From: Novosphingobium sp.
GTDB lineage: Bacteria; Pseudomonadota; Alphaproteobacteria; Sphingomonadales; Sphingomonadaceae
Direction of reading: 5' to 3'
Length of the DNA: 9,274 nucleotides
NCBI GenBank assembly: GCA_027490345.1
Contig: JAIXYF010000343.1
Location: 1 to 9,274, forward strand
The notes beneath the pieces are model-generated. The model did not search any database, had not been told where the DNA came from, and saw only the letters and a program-made list of their open reading frames with translations. A program made the translations under genes and the position numbers. Every line of letters starts with the position of its first letter. The first letter of the stretch is position 1. Shown piece after piece: positions 1 to 6,746 of this stretch.

Positions 1-3000
1 CCGGCGCGCATCACCGCGGCAAGGCCGATCTTGATGTTCACCTCGTTGTCCGAACAGTCGACGCCTGCGGAATTGTCGATGAAATCGGTGTTGATCCGGC
101 CGCCCCAGGGGCCATTGCGTCCGTTTGCACCGGCCAGAGCATATTCGATGCGCCCGGCCTGCGTGGTGCCGAGGTTGGCGCCTTCGCCGATCACCCGCGC
201 GCGGATGTCCGCACCGTTCACGCGCAGTCCGTCGTTGGCGGGATCGCCCACCGCCACGTTGTTTTCGGCAGCAGCCTTCACATAAGTGCCGATGCCGCCG
301 AACCAGAGGAGATCGACCGGCGCCTTCAGGATCGCGGTAATCAGCGCTTCGGGATCGAGTTCGGCGTCCGTGATATCCAGCAGCGCGCGGATCTCGTCCG
401 TCAGCGGGATCTGCTTCATCGACCGCGGGAACACGCCGCCGCCCTTGGAAATCAGCGCCTTGTCGTAATCGTCCCAGCTTGAACGCGGCAGTGCGAAGAG
501 GCGCGCGCGTTCCGCCCAGCTCGCCGCCGGATCGGGCGCGGGATCGATGAAGATGTGGCGGTGATCGAACGCGGCGACGACTTTGAGCGCCTTCGAGAGC
601 AGCATCCCGTTGCCGAACACATCGCCCGACATATCGCCGCAGCCCGCCACGGTGATCGGCTGCGTCTGCACATCCACGCCGAGTTCGCGGAAATGGCGCT
701 GCACTGAAAGCCACGCCCCGCGCGCGGTGATGCCCATGGCCTTGTGGTCATACCCCTTGGAGCCGCCGCTCGCGAAGGCATCGTCCAGCCAGAACCCGCC
801 TGCCTGCGCGATGGCATTGGCGATATCGCTGAAGGTTGCGGTGCCCTTGTCGGCGGCGACGACGAAATAGGGATCTTCGCCATCGCGAATGATCACGCCT
901 GCCGGGTGCACCACTTGGCCGCCAATGATATTGTCGGTGATGGAAAGCAGCGTGCGGATGAACACCTCATAACTCGCGCGGCCTTCCGCCAGCCAGGCAT
1001 CGCGCGCGCGGACGGGGTCGGGCAGCTGCTTGGGATAGAAGCCGCCCTTGGCGCCGGTCGGCACGATCACCGCGTTCTTCACGCGCTGCGCTTTCATCAG
1101 CCCCAGCACTTCGGTGCGGAAATCATCACGCCGATCAGACCAGCGCAGGCCGCCGCGCGCCACGGGCCCCGCGCGCAAGTGGATGCCTTCCACGCGCGGG
1201 CTGTAGACGAAGATCTCACGCCAGGGCACCGGGCGCGGCAGGCCGGGCACCAGCGCCGAATCGATTTTGAACGCCAGCGCTTCGGCAGCTGCGGGCGCAA
1301 AGGCATTGGTGCGCAGGATCGCCTCGGCAAGCGCGCGGAACTGGCGCAGCAGGCGGTCATCGTTGATCGCGGCAACGCCTGCCAGGCCCATGCGAATCTG
1401 CTCGGCAAACCGGGCTTCGGCCTCTGTGCGGTCTTCGGCAAAAGCAGGATCGTGCCGCGCGAGGAACAGGCCGATGAGGCCGCGCGTGACGTGCGGCGCG
1501 CTGCGCAGCGCTTCGACCGCGGTGGGCACCGAGAAGGTCATCCCGGCCTGCCGCAGATAACGATACCACGCGCGCATCCAGTTTGCGCCGCGTGCGGTGA
1601 GGCCTGCGGTCACGATCAGACGGTTGAACAGATCGTCTTCGGCCCCGCCATTGAGCACGGCTGCGAGCGATTCCTCAATGGCCTCGGCGCGCGCCAGCAG
1701 CGCCTCGCCATCGATCCCTTCGGGCAGCGCGACGAGGAAATCATGGATGAAGCCCAGCCGCCCCTTGTCGAGCGCGGTGGGCACTTCTTCCAGCACGCGA
1801 AAGCCGAAGTTTTCGAGCACCGGCACGGCATCCGAAAGCACGATGGCGCCCTCGCGCTGATAGAGCTTGAGGCGCAGGCCTTCTTCGCCCGGCAGGCGGT
1901 GCAGCTGCACCGCGCGGCGGGGCGCGCCGGCCGGGGAAAGTCCGCGCAGCACGCGGATATCGCTCGCCGCTTCCGCCGGGCCATAGGCACTGCGATAGCC
2001 GATGGGGAAAGCCTCGGCATAACGCGCGGAAATCGCGGCGGCGCGCGCCGGGTCTTCTCCCTTGGCCAGTTCCGCTTCGACGGCCGCACTCCAGCCGCGC
2101 ACCATCGCTTGCAAGGCGGCATCGAGCGCGGCTTCATCCGGCCCGCCGGTTTCAGTAGGGGCAGCGCCATCGCGAATGTCGATCACGAAGCGCATGAGGG
2201 CCAGCGTGCTGCCCTCCACCGAAAGGCTCCAATCGAGGATCGGCGCGTCCGTTGCGGCTTCCAGCATGGCCTGCACCCGCAGGCGCACGTCGGTCGATTG
2301 CACATCGCGCGGCAGCCACACGAAGGCGAACAAGTGGCGCGCCAGCGGCGCGGCGACGAGTGCGAGACGGGGCCGGGGCCGGTCGATCAGCGTCATCATC
2401 GTGGTGGAGATGCGTTCCAGATCGGCATCATCAAAGCTGATGAGCAAATCGTGCGGCAGCGCAGTGAGCGCATGGGCCAGCGCCTTGCCGGCATGGCCAT
2501 TGGGCGAAAAGCCGAACTTTGCCATCAGTGCATCAAGCTGGCTGCGCATCCGGGGAATCCGGTCGGGCGCGGCGGCGAGCGCGGCACTGGTCCAGACCCC
2601 GGCGTGGACCGAAAGCGCGACAACCTTGCCGCCTTCCAGCACCGGCACGATGAACAGATCAAGCGGCACGCGGCGGTGAACCCGCGCGATGCGGTTGGCC
2701 TTGACGATCAGGGGGCTGCGCGGCGCTTCGGTGCCGCGTTCGCCCAGCCGGTCGAACCAGGCGAAGGCGCGGTCATAGCTCGCATCGGCCAGCAGCGGCG
2801 CATCGCTGGCGCGGCAGATGCCGCGCGCTTCGCCCAGCGTGCCATCGCGGCGGCGCACCACGTGGCCCAGCTGGGTCAGCATTCCGTCTGCCAGCCAGCG
2901 CAGCAGCGCGGCCCCCTCCTGATCGGGAAGCGTGCGCGCATCATCCTGCATCGCGGTGCGCATGGCCTGCCAATCGGCCACGGCGGCATGGACATCGGCC

Positions 3001-3506
3001 AGCGTGGCGCGCAACGCTTCGGCCAGCGCGCGCCGCTCGCGCGCATCGACGCGCTCGGTTTCAAGATAGACAATCGATTCGCGGCGCTCGCCCGGGGCCT
3101 CGCCTTCGGGCAGGCCGATCAGATGGCCTTCGGGATCGCGGCGCACCGCCACCACGGGATGCACCAGCCGATCAATCGCCAGCCCTTGGGCCGAAATCGC
3201 CCCCGCAATCGAATCGACGAGGAACGGCATGTCATCGTTGATCACCGCGATGCGCAGATAGCGCCCGGCCCCTTTCGCACCGGCTGGCCCGCTGATGCTC
3301 TCGATCGCGATGGCCGGATGCGCTCCGCTGCGCCGGGCAGCGGCGGCCAGCGTGAAGCGCGCGGCTTCAGCCAGTCGCTCTGGTTCGAACTCTGCCGCTT
3401 CGGCAGGCAGCAGCGCCCCGGCAAAGCGCGCGGCAAGGGCCTGCGCAAGCATCGGGTCCGTGCCCAAGTCGGCGGTCGTGCCCGAATTGGCGGTCGTGGT
3501 AGCCAT
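1..3506 (-). CDS. gdhB: NAD-specific glutamate dehydrogenase, large type, N-terminal 1,168 residues (C-terminus beyond window)
   Basis: Oxidatively deaminates glutamate to 2-oxoglutarate and ammonia with NAD+, in the cytoplasm, feeding amino-acid carbon into the TCA cycle. The frame is open from the ATG at 3506 to the left edge. Seen in order: an N-terminal ACT-like region with NDDMPFLVDS (residues 90-99); a long regulatory stretch; WSDRRDDFR (from W789); VPTGAKGGFYPK, whose K820 and K826 are the likely glutamate-binding and catalytic lysines by analogy with other GDHs; and the glycine-rich dinucleotide-binding segment AGCGDMSGDVFGNGM around residues 955-969. The window ends in VDCSDNEVNIKIGLAAVMRA. 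Family members are about 1,550-1,620 residues, so roughly 400 are missing. The start is supported by AGGAG five bases upstream; a second Met (residue 19) is less likely. No frameshift seen. Pseudomonas calls this gene gdhB, Caulobacter gdhZ. Transcribed from its own leader rather than clearly from the operon upstream. Confidence 0.96.
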   Translation of the reverse strand, partial: MATTTANSGTTADLGTDPMLAQALAARFAGALLPAEAAEFEPERLAEAARFTLAAAARRSGAHPAIAIESISGPAGAKGAGRYLRIAVINDDMPFLVDSIAGAISAQGLAIDRLVHPVVAVRRDPEGHLIGLPEGEAPGERRESIVYLETERVDARERRALAEALRATLADVHAAVADWQAMRTAMQDDARTLPDQEGAALLRWLADGMLTQLGHVVRRRDGTLGEARGICRASDAPLLADASYDRAFAWFDRLGERGTEAPRSPLIVKANRIARVHRRVPLDLFIVPVLEGGKVVALSVHAGVWTSAALAAAPDRIPRMRSQLDALMAKFGFSPNGHAGKALAHALTALPHDLLISFDDADLERISTTMMTLIDRPRPRLALVAAPLARHLFAFVWLPRDVQSTDVRLRVQAMLEAATDAPILDWSLSVEGSTLALMRFVIDIRDGAAPTETGGPDEAALDAALQAMVRGWSAAVEAELAKGEDPARAAAISARYAEAFPIGYRSAYGPAEAASDIRVLRGLSPAGAPRRAVQLHRLPGEEGLRLKLYQREGAIVLSDAVPVLENFGFRVLEEVPTALDKGRLGFIHDFLVALPEGIDGEALLARAEAIEESLAAVLNGGAEDDLFNRLIVTAGLTARGANWMRAWYRYLRQAGMTFSVPTAVEALRSAPHVTRGLIGLFLARHDPAFAEDRTEAEARFAEQIRMGLAGVAAINDDRLLRQFRALAEAILRTNAFAPAAAEALAFKIDSALVPGLPRPVPWREIFVYSPRVEGIHLRAGPVARGGLRWSDRRDDFRTEVLGLMKAQRVKNAVIVPTGAKGGFYPKQLPDPVRARDAWLAEGRASYEVFIRTLLSITDNIIGGQVVHPAGVIIRDGEDPYFVVAADKGTATFSDIANAIAQAGGFWLDDAFASGGSKGYDHKAMGITARGAWLSVQRHFRELGVDVQTQPITVAGCGDMSGDVFGNGMLLSKALKVVAAFDHRHIFIDPAPDPAASWAERARLFALPRSSWDDYDKALISKGGGVFPRSMKQIPLTDEIRALLDITDAELDPEALITAILKAPVDLLWFGGIGTYVKAAAENNVAVGDPANDGLRVNGADIRARVIGEGANLGTTQAGRIEYALAGANGRNGPWGGRINTDFIDNSAGVDCSDNEVNIKIGLAAVMRA

Positions 3507-3511
3507 GGTCG

Positions 3512-3516
3512 CTCCT
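3512..3516 (-). promoter_or_regulatory. Ribosome binding site of the glutamate dehydrogenase gene
   Basis: On the minus strand AGGAG stands five bases before the ATG at 3506. It decides the start in favour of this ATG over the in-frame Met at residue 19, which lacks a comparable signal. Confidence 0.7.
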
Positions 3517-3526
3517 GCATCCCGGC

Positions 3527-3560
3527 GCTGTCACCCGCTGCGAGCTGTCACCCGCTGCGA
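3527..3560 (-). repeat. Perfect 17-bp tandem duplication in the gdh leader
   Basis: Two identical, directly abutting copies of GCTGTCACCCGCTGCGA (plus-strand reading) lie at 3527-3543 and 3544-3560. On the minus strand each reads TCGCAGCGGGTGACAGC. The pair starts 10 bp upstream of the gdh Shine-Dalgarno and falls inside the predicted 5' untranslated leader. It could be a simple replication-slippage duplication, or two side-by-side binding sites for a regulator. The sequence alone does not separate these. Confidence 0.85.
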
Positions 3561-3583
3561 ACGGCGCGCCTTCTTGTCGTTTT

Positions 3584-3608
3584 GGATGCGCAATATTATG
3601 TCACATCC
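3584..3608. promoter_or_regulatory. 25-bp imperfect dyad overlapping the gdh promoter candidate (operator-like)
   Basis: The arms GGATG (3584-3588) and CATCC (3604-3608) are perfect inverted repeats. G3590 pairs with C3602, and ATA at 3593-3595 pairs with TAT at 3597-3599 around the central base, so 9 of 12 position pairs match. The dyad covers the predicted -10 hexamer and start point of gdh, where a repressor would typically sit. No regulator family was assigned. It is not a good CRP/FNR box: one half resembles TGTGA but the spacing and second half do not fit. Confidence 0.4.
3595..3603 (-). promoter_or_regulatory. Extended -10 promoter candidate for glutamate dehydrogenase
   Basis: On the minus strand TGACATAAT (3603 down to 3595) fits the extended -10 pattern TGnTATAAT with one mismatch, in a locally AT-rich patch of an otherwise GC-rich region. 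A good -35 is not visible at 17 bp spacing, which extended -10 promoters can tolerate. A start near 3588 would give a leader of about 80 bases that contains the tandem 17-bp repeat. Confidence 0.35.
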
Positions 3609-3670
3609 ATGAACTAATCATGCGAAGCCTACTCCGGCAACGGCGCCGAGGCAAGCGGGAGAAGCCTTAA

Positions 3671-3862
3671 GGTCTTGGGGCCAAACTCGGCGGGGGCGTC
3701 CCGGAGGGGTTTAGCTTGCGCTGGCCTCCGGCTAACCAAAACGGCCCATTGCTGTGTCGGAAAGGCTTGAGATATCGACATATCCTTGCGCCTTCTCTCC
3801 TACCACTGAGCCGTTTTGCCTCCAACCTTGAACGCGCCCTGATCGCGTTTGGCCCCTAAGCC
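3671..3862. ncRNA. Candidate structured RNA or fossil inverted-repeat element, unassigned
   Basis: The two sides pair in strictly nested order. Closing stem: 3671-3672 with 3861-3862; 3674-3686 with 3847-3860 (thirteen pairs, one bulged base, including the perfect 10-bp match GGGGCCAAAC / GTTTGGCCCC); 3688-3690 with 3843-3845 (one G-U); 3694-3699 with 3834-3839 (one G-U). A central asymmetric bubble follows. Its left strand carries the hairpin CCGGAGG/CCTCCGG (3701-3707 with 3725-3731); its right strand (3819-3833) is free. The apical arm continues with CAAAACGGC/GCCGTTTTG (3737-3745 with 3810-3818), AAGGC/GCCTT (3762-3766 with 3790-3794) and GATAT/ATATC (3771-3775 with 3780-3784). The transcribed strand is unknown. 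6S-like plan, but no family is recognised. A decayed MITE-like element is the main alternative. Confidence 0.4.
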
Positions 3863-3866
3863 GGAG

Positions 3867-3889
3867 CGGCCATTATGCCGCGATGGCCG
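3867..3889 (-). terminator. Hairpin over the stop codon of the flavin monooxygenase gene (possible end of operon)
   Basis: CGGCCAT (3867-3873) and ATGGCCG (3883-3889) form a perfect 7-bp stem with a 9-base loop that contains most of the stop codon. There is no T-run after it on the minus strand, so it is not a standard intrinsic terminator. It may stabilise the 3' end of the operon mRNA or act with the larger stem beyond it. Confidence 0.25.
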
Positions 3890-4901
3890 GTTCCATCTGC
3901 AGGGCTTCCATCGTCAGCGCCAGACTGCGGCGGCGCAGTGCCGGATCGAAGGTGGAGCCCGAGACGATCAGCTCGTCCGCCCCGGTCCGCGCGCGGAAGG
4001 CGCTCAGCTGTTCGCGCACGGTCTTGACCGAACCAATCGCGCTGACCTGCCGCATGTGATCGAGCATGGCGAGCGAGGAAGGGTGCAGGCTTTCGCGGTA
4101 GCCGGGCACTGGCGGGGGCAGCTTGCCCGGCGATCCGCTGCGCAGCCGCACGAACGACTGGTCCATCGAAGACGCCAGCAGCACCGCTTCATCATCTGTT
4201 TCCGCCGCGATCACGTTGATGGCGGCCATGACATAAGGCTGCGCCAGCCGTTCGGATGGCTGAAATCGTTCGCGGTACAGGGTCAGCGCGGCATTGAGGT
4301 GATCGGGCGCGAAATGCGAGGCGAAGCCATAAGGCAGCCCCAGCATGGCCGCCAGCTGCGCGCCATAGAGGCTGGAGCCGAGGATCCACATCTCCGGTTT
4401 CGCGCCAAGGCCGGGCGTGGCTTGCAAGGGCAGGCGCGGATCGCCCGCGAATTGCAGCTGCAGTTCGACCACGTCGTTGGGGAAGCTTTCGGCAGCGGCG
4501 TGAATATCCTTGTGCAGCGCGCGCAGGATGCGCTGATCCGCCCCCGGTGCGCGGCCAAGGCCCAGATCGATCCGCCCCGGAAACAGCGCATCGAGCGCGC
4601 CGAACTGTTCGGCAATCACCAGCGGATTGTGATTGGGCAGCATGATCCCGCCCGCGCCCAGACGGATGCGGCTGGTGGCGTTGCCAAGATGCGCCAGCAC
4701 GACCGAGACCGCCGCGCCGGCGATGCCGTCCATCCCGTGATGCTCGGCCACCCAATAGCGGTTGTAACCCAGCTCTTCTGCCGTGCGCGCCAGGGCAGCG
4801 GCTTCGGCCATGGCCTCGCTCACCGTGCCGCCTTCGCGCACGGGGACGAGATCGAGGACGGACAGCTTGAGGCCTGCCAGATTGCTGTGGGGGATGGTCA
4901 T
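3873..4901 (-). CDS. LLM-class flavin-dependent oxidoreductase (luciferase-like monooxygenase, YhbW/MsnO8-like)
   Basis: 342 residues, the usual length for single-subunit bacterial luciferase-like monooxygenases, which use reduced FMN or F420 on varied substrates. The N-terminus LSVLDLVPVREGG (13-25), the YWVAEHHGM block (49-57) and LPNHNPLVIAEQFGALDALF followed by PGRIDLGLGRAPG (88-120) are hallmarks of the YhbW-like branch of the TIM-barrel family. It has no signal peptide or membrane segment, so it is cytosolic. The start ATG at 4901 has GGAGA seven bases upstream and overlaps the stop of the upstream TPR gene as ATGA, so translation is probably coupled. It is the last gene of the three-gene operon. 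FMN is more likely than F420 in a proteobacterium (family knowledge). The substrate cannot be read from the sequence. Confidence 0.92.
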   Translation of the reverse strand: MTIPHSNLAGLKLSVLDLVPVREGGTVSEAMAEAAALARTAEELGYNRYWVAEHHGMDGIAGAAVSVVLAHLGNATSRIRLGAGGIMLPNHNPLVIAEQFGALDALFPGRIDLGLGRAPGADQRILRALHKDIHAAAESFPNDVVELQLQFAGDPRLPLQATPGLGAKPEMWILGSSLYGAQLAAMLGLPYGFASHFAPDHLNAALTLYRERFQPSERLAQPYVMAAINVIAAETDDEAVLLASSMDQSFVRLRSGSPGKLPPPVPGYRESLHPSSLAMLDHMRQVSAIGSVKTVREQLSAFRARTGADELIVSGSTFDPALRRRSLALTMEALQMEPAIAA

Positions 4902-5980
4902 CGCGATGTCTCCGGCGCAGCGGGCGGGGCGGCTGCAGGCGCTATTGTGAGGGCTGGCCCGATCTGGTCAAGATAACCCTTGGCGGTTTCGGCCTCCGGG
5001 CTGCCGGGCGCGGTGGCCAGCACCGAACCCCACGATTTGCGTGCGGCGTCCTCGCGGCCATCGAGCATGGCGATCACACCGGCTTCCAGCCCGATCTGGG
5101 GCCCCAGCGGGTGGCCGTGGGCGGCAAGGCTTGCAGCCACTTCGACATCGCGCTGCGCTCGTTCCAGATCCTTGCCGCGCCGCGCCAATGTGCCGGAAAG
5201 CAGCCAGCCTTCGGGATCATTGGGGGCGAGCCGATGCGCTTCCTCCAGCGCGCCGCTGGCTTCGGGCAAGCGGCTTAGGGCGACCAGGGCGCGCGCCCGG
5301 TCGATATGGATCGCGCCCAGTGCCTCGTTCGTGGGCGCGGCAGGCTTGGACCTGGCATCAGGCCCGGCCTTGGCATCAGGTGCAGCGGGAGGTGGGGCCG
5401 CCAGTGCCTTCTCGAACCAGCTGAGTGCGGCTTCGGCCCGGCCGCCTGCCAGCGCGGCATTACCTGCCATCGCCTGCACGGCGGAAAGCGCGGCGGGATC
5501 GCTGGTGGGCGCTTGCTCTGCGCTTGTGGAGAAGGCTGCTTCGGCTCCGGCATAATCGCCACTATCGATCAGCAACTGGCCAAGGCACTGCGCCGCTGCG
5601 CCGCGTTCGGTGCCAGCAGGGGTGGCGGCGCCAGCAGACGTAGCGGCGGGAGTGGGGGACGTTTCCGCCAGCCAGGCGCGCGCGGCGGTGATCGCGGCTG
5701 GAAGGTCGCGCTCGCCTGCCGCAAGGCACCGCGCATAGCGCGAGGTTGCGGGACGGGCTGGGGCGGCTGCGGGAAGGCCGGTCTGCGTGGCAGGCTGCGC
5801 GGCGCCCGGCACGGGCGGCGGCACTTCAGTCGCGCGCTTGCGGCGCGGAATGGGCAGCGGCGATGGCTCCATCGGGCGGGGGTTGGGGCCGATCTGGTGC
5901 CACACATCGGTGAGGCCACCGGCATGAAGCGCCATGCTGACAGGCGCATCGAGGAACAAGGCAACAGGCAGCAGCAGCAT
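4898..5980 (-). CDS. TPR-repeat protein of unknown function, possibly exported
   Basis: 360 residues from the chosen start. A hydrophobic N-terminus (LLLPVALFL, residues 2-10, to about A20) resembles a weak signal peptide or anchor but has no basic residue before it. A Pro/Ala-rich linker with a basic patch (PRRKRA, 45-50) follows. Helical TPR-like pairs then lie at about 128-157 (LLIDSGDYAGAEAAF), 165-195, 219-254, 255-288 and 295-326, interrupted by a Pro/Ala/Lys segment (196-217). The tail is Pro/Ala-rich. The start at 5980 is chosen because AAGGA stands seven bases upstream. An in-frame ATG at 6040 would add 20 residues including RGRK before the hydrophobic stretch, a better signal-peptide n-region, but it overlaps the hydrolase gene by 50 bp. 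TPR proteins are usually protein-interaction scaffolds; the partner here is unknown. Middle gene of the operon. Confidence 0.82.
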   Translation of the reverse strand: MLLLPVALFLDAPVSMALHAGGLTDVWHQIGPNPRPMEPSPLPIPRRKRATEVPPPVPGAAQPATQTGLPAAAPARPATSRYARCLAAGERDLPAAITAARAWLAETSPTPAATSAGAATPAGTERGAAAQCLGQLLIDSGDYAGAEAAFSTSAEQAPTSDPAALSAVQAMAGNAALAGGRAEAALSWFEKALAAPPPAAPDAKAGPDARSKPAAPTNEALGAIHIDRARALVALSRLPEASGALEEAHRLAPNDPEGWLLSGTLARRGKDLERAQRDVEVAASLAAHGHPLGPQIGLEAGVIAMLDGREDAARKSWGSVLATAPGSPEAETAKGYLDQIGPALTIAPAAAPPAAPETSR

Positions 5981-5987
5981 CACGCAG

Positions 5988-5992
5988 TCCTT
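5988..5992 (-). promoter_or_regulatory. Ribosome binding site of the TPR gene, overlapping the hydrolase stop codon
   Basis: AAGGA on the minus strand lies seven bases before the ATG at 5980, and its first two bases are the last two of the hydrolase stop TAA (5993-5991). A ribosome terminating on the hydrolase would sit directly on this site, so the two genes are likely translationally coupled. This favours 5980 over 6040 as the start. Confidence 0.55.
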
Positions 5993-6746
5993 ACGCCCGC
6001 GCGCCTGCCAGCGCGTCCAGCGCGGCGAGGAGCACGGCAATATCCGCCGGGCGGGACAGCCGGTGGTCCCCGTCCTTGATCAGCAGCACCTGCACATCGG
6101 CTGAACGCAGCGCCGCCGCCAGTTTCAGCGAAATGTCCCACGGCACATCGCCATCGGCCTGCCCGTGGATCAGCCGCACCGGCCCATCGAACGCGATCCC
6201 TTTGGCCAGCAGCAGGCTTTCCTGCCCCGCCGCCCAGAACTTCGCATACGTCGGCGTCGGCTCAGGGCCATAGGGATTGGGCTGAAGCAGCGTTTCCCCG
6301 CGCGCCATTTGCGCTTTCTGCGCTTCGTGATAGCCCCAGTCGGTGAAGTCCGGTGCCGGGGCCAGCCCGACCAGCGCCGCCGCGCGCGGCCCCAGCGCTT
6401 CGGCCAGCAGCAGCATCAGCCAGCCGCCCATGCTCGATCCGCACAGCACCACGCGGCCGATGCCCAGCCCGTCCAGCAGCGCGATCACCTCGTCGCGCCA
6501 CAGCGGCAGGGTCTTTTCGGCAAACGTCCCGTCGCTCTGCCCCAGCCCGGTATAATCGAGCAGCAGGCACGCCTGCCCCCGCACCTCGGCATGGGCGATC
6601 ACTGCCTGCGCCTTGCCGCCACTCATGTCCGACATATAGCCGGGCAGGAACACGATTACTGGCCCCTCTCCGGGCACCGACCCCTCTCCCGGCAAATAGC
6701 GGTAGGCCATGCGTTCGCCGGAAGGCAGGGTGAAGTGCTGGATCAT
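5991..6746 (-). CDS. Alpha/beta-hydrolase fold serine hydrolase (ABHD10-like)
   Basis: 251 residues, a complete small alpha/beta hydrolase. The nucleophile elbow is GSSMG with Ser105. The acid is probably Asp198 in HGQADGDVPW (194-203) and the catalytic His is His228 in DGDHRLSR. The oxyanion-side motif is FLPGYMSDMSGGK (33-45), and LLDYTGLGQSDG (62-73) matches the strand-4 region. The pattern resembles the ABHD10 / palmitoyl-thioesterase-like branch, so an esterase or thioesterase is plausible, but the substrate is not determined. It has no signal peptide and is probably cytosolic. The ATG at 6746 has only a weak purine-rich stretch (AAAGGG) before it. First gene of the operon, transcribed away from the glycosyltransferase. 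Confidence 0.93.
   Translation of the reverse strand: MIQHFTLPSGERMAYRYLPGEGSVPGEGPVIVFLPGYMSDMSGGKAQAVIAHAEVRGQACLLLDYTGLGQSDGTFAEKTLPLWRDEVIALLDGLGIGRVVLCGSSMGGWLMLLLAEALGPRAAALVGLAPAPDFTDWGYHEAQKAQMARGETLLQPNPYGPEPTPTYAKFWAAGQESLLLAKGIAFDGPVRLIHGQADGDVPWDISLKLAAALRSADVQVLLIKDGDHRLSRPADIAVLLAALDALAGARA

Larger units (their letters stand above)
3507..3872. other. 366-bp intergenic region between the flavin monooxygenase and gdh genes
   Basis: No convincing protein-coding gene is present. From the gdh side it holds the ribosome binding site, the tandem 17-bp repeat, the promoter candidate with its dyad, a small imperfect hairpin (3632-3650), the 8-bp palindrome CCTTAAGG (3665-3672), and the nested-pairing element at 3671-3862. 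A hairpin overlaps the end of the monooxygenase gene. Both flanking genes are on the minus strand, so the gap contains the 3' end of one transcript and the promoter of the next. Confidence 0.8.

Noticed and set aside
329..348. Residue numbers, not bases: the acidic insertion before the ThrRS zinc motif (bases 9161-9220) as a novel domain
   Set aside because: It is short, and I believe similar insertions occur in other alphaproteobacterial threonyl-tRNA synthetases, so it is lineage variation rather than a new module.
3584..3608. CRP/FNR-type binding site
   Set aside because: Only one half (TGTGA on the minus strand) fits; the second half and the spacing do not.
744..3617. A 957-codon open frame on the plus strand opposite glutamate dehydrogenase
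   Set aside because: Its translation is rich in Arg, His, Gln and Ala with no recognisable domain, while the minus strand encodes conserved GDH motifs throughout. High GC and biased codon use in the real gene readily create long antisense open frames.
3651..3833. Short stretches resembling E. coli 6S RNA (GCAAGCGGG at 3651-3659, GAGAAGCCTTAA at 3659-3670, ACCTTGAAC at 3825-3833)
   Set aside because: Noticed from memory. The first two lie outside the folded element, and their order and spacing differ from E. coli ssrS, so they are not treated as evidence of homology.
3671..3862. A known riboswitch, tmRNA, RNase P RNA or SRP RNA
   Set aside because: None of the conserved cores I know (for example cobalamin, FMN, TPP or glycine boxes, the RNase P GAAA-rich core, the SRP GGAA tetraloop region, the tmRNA tag frame) was recognisable on either strand.
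3849..4976. A 375-codon plus-strand open frame opposite the flavin monooxygenase
   Set aside because: Same antisense artefact: low-complexity His/Arg/Gln-rich product, and the opposite strand encodes a clear luciferase-like protein.
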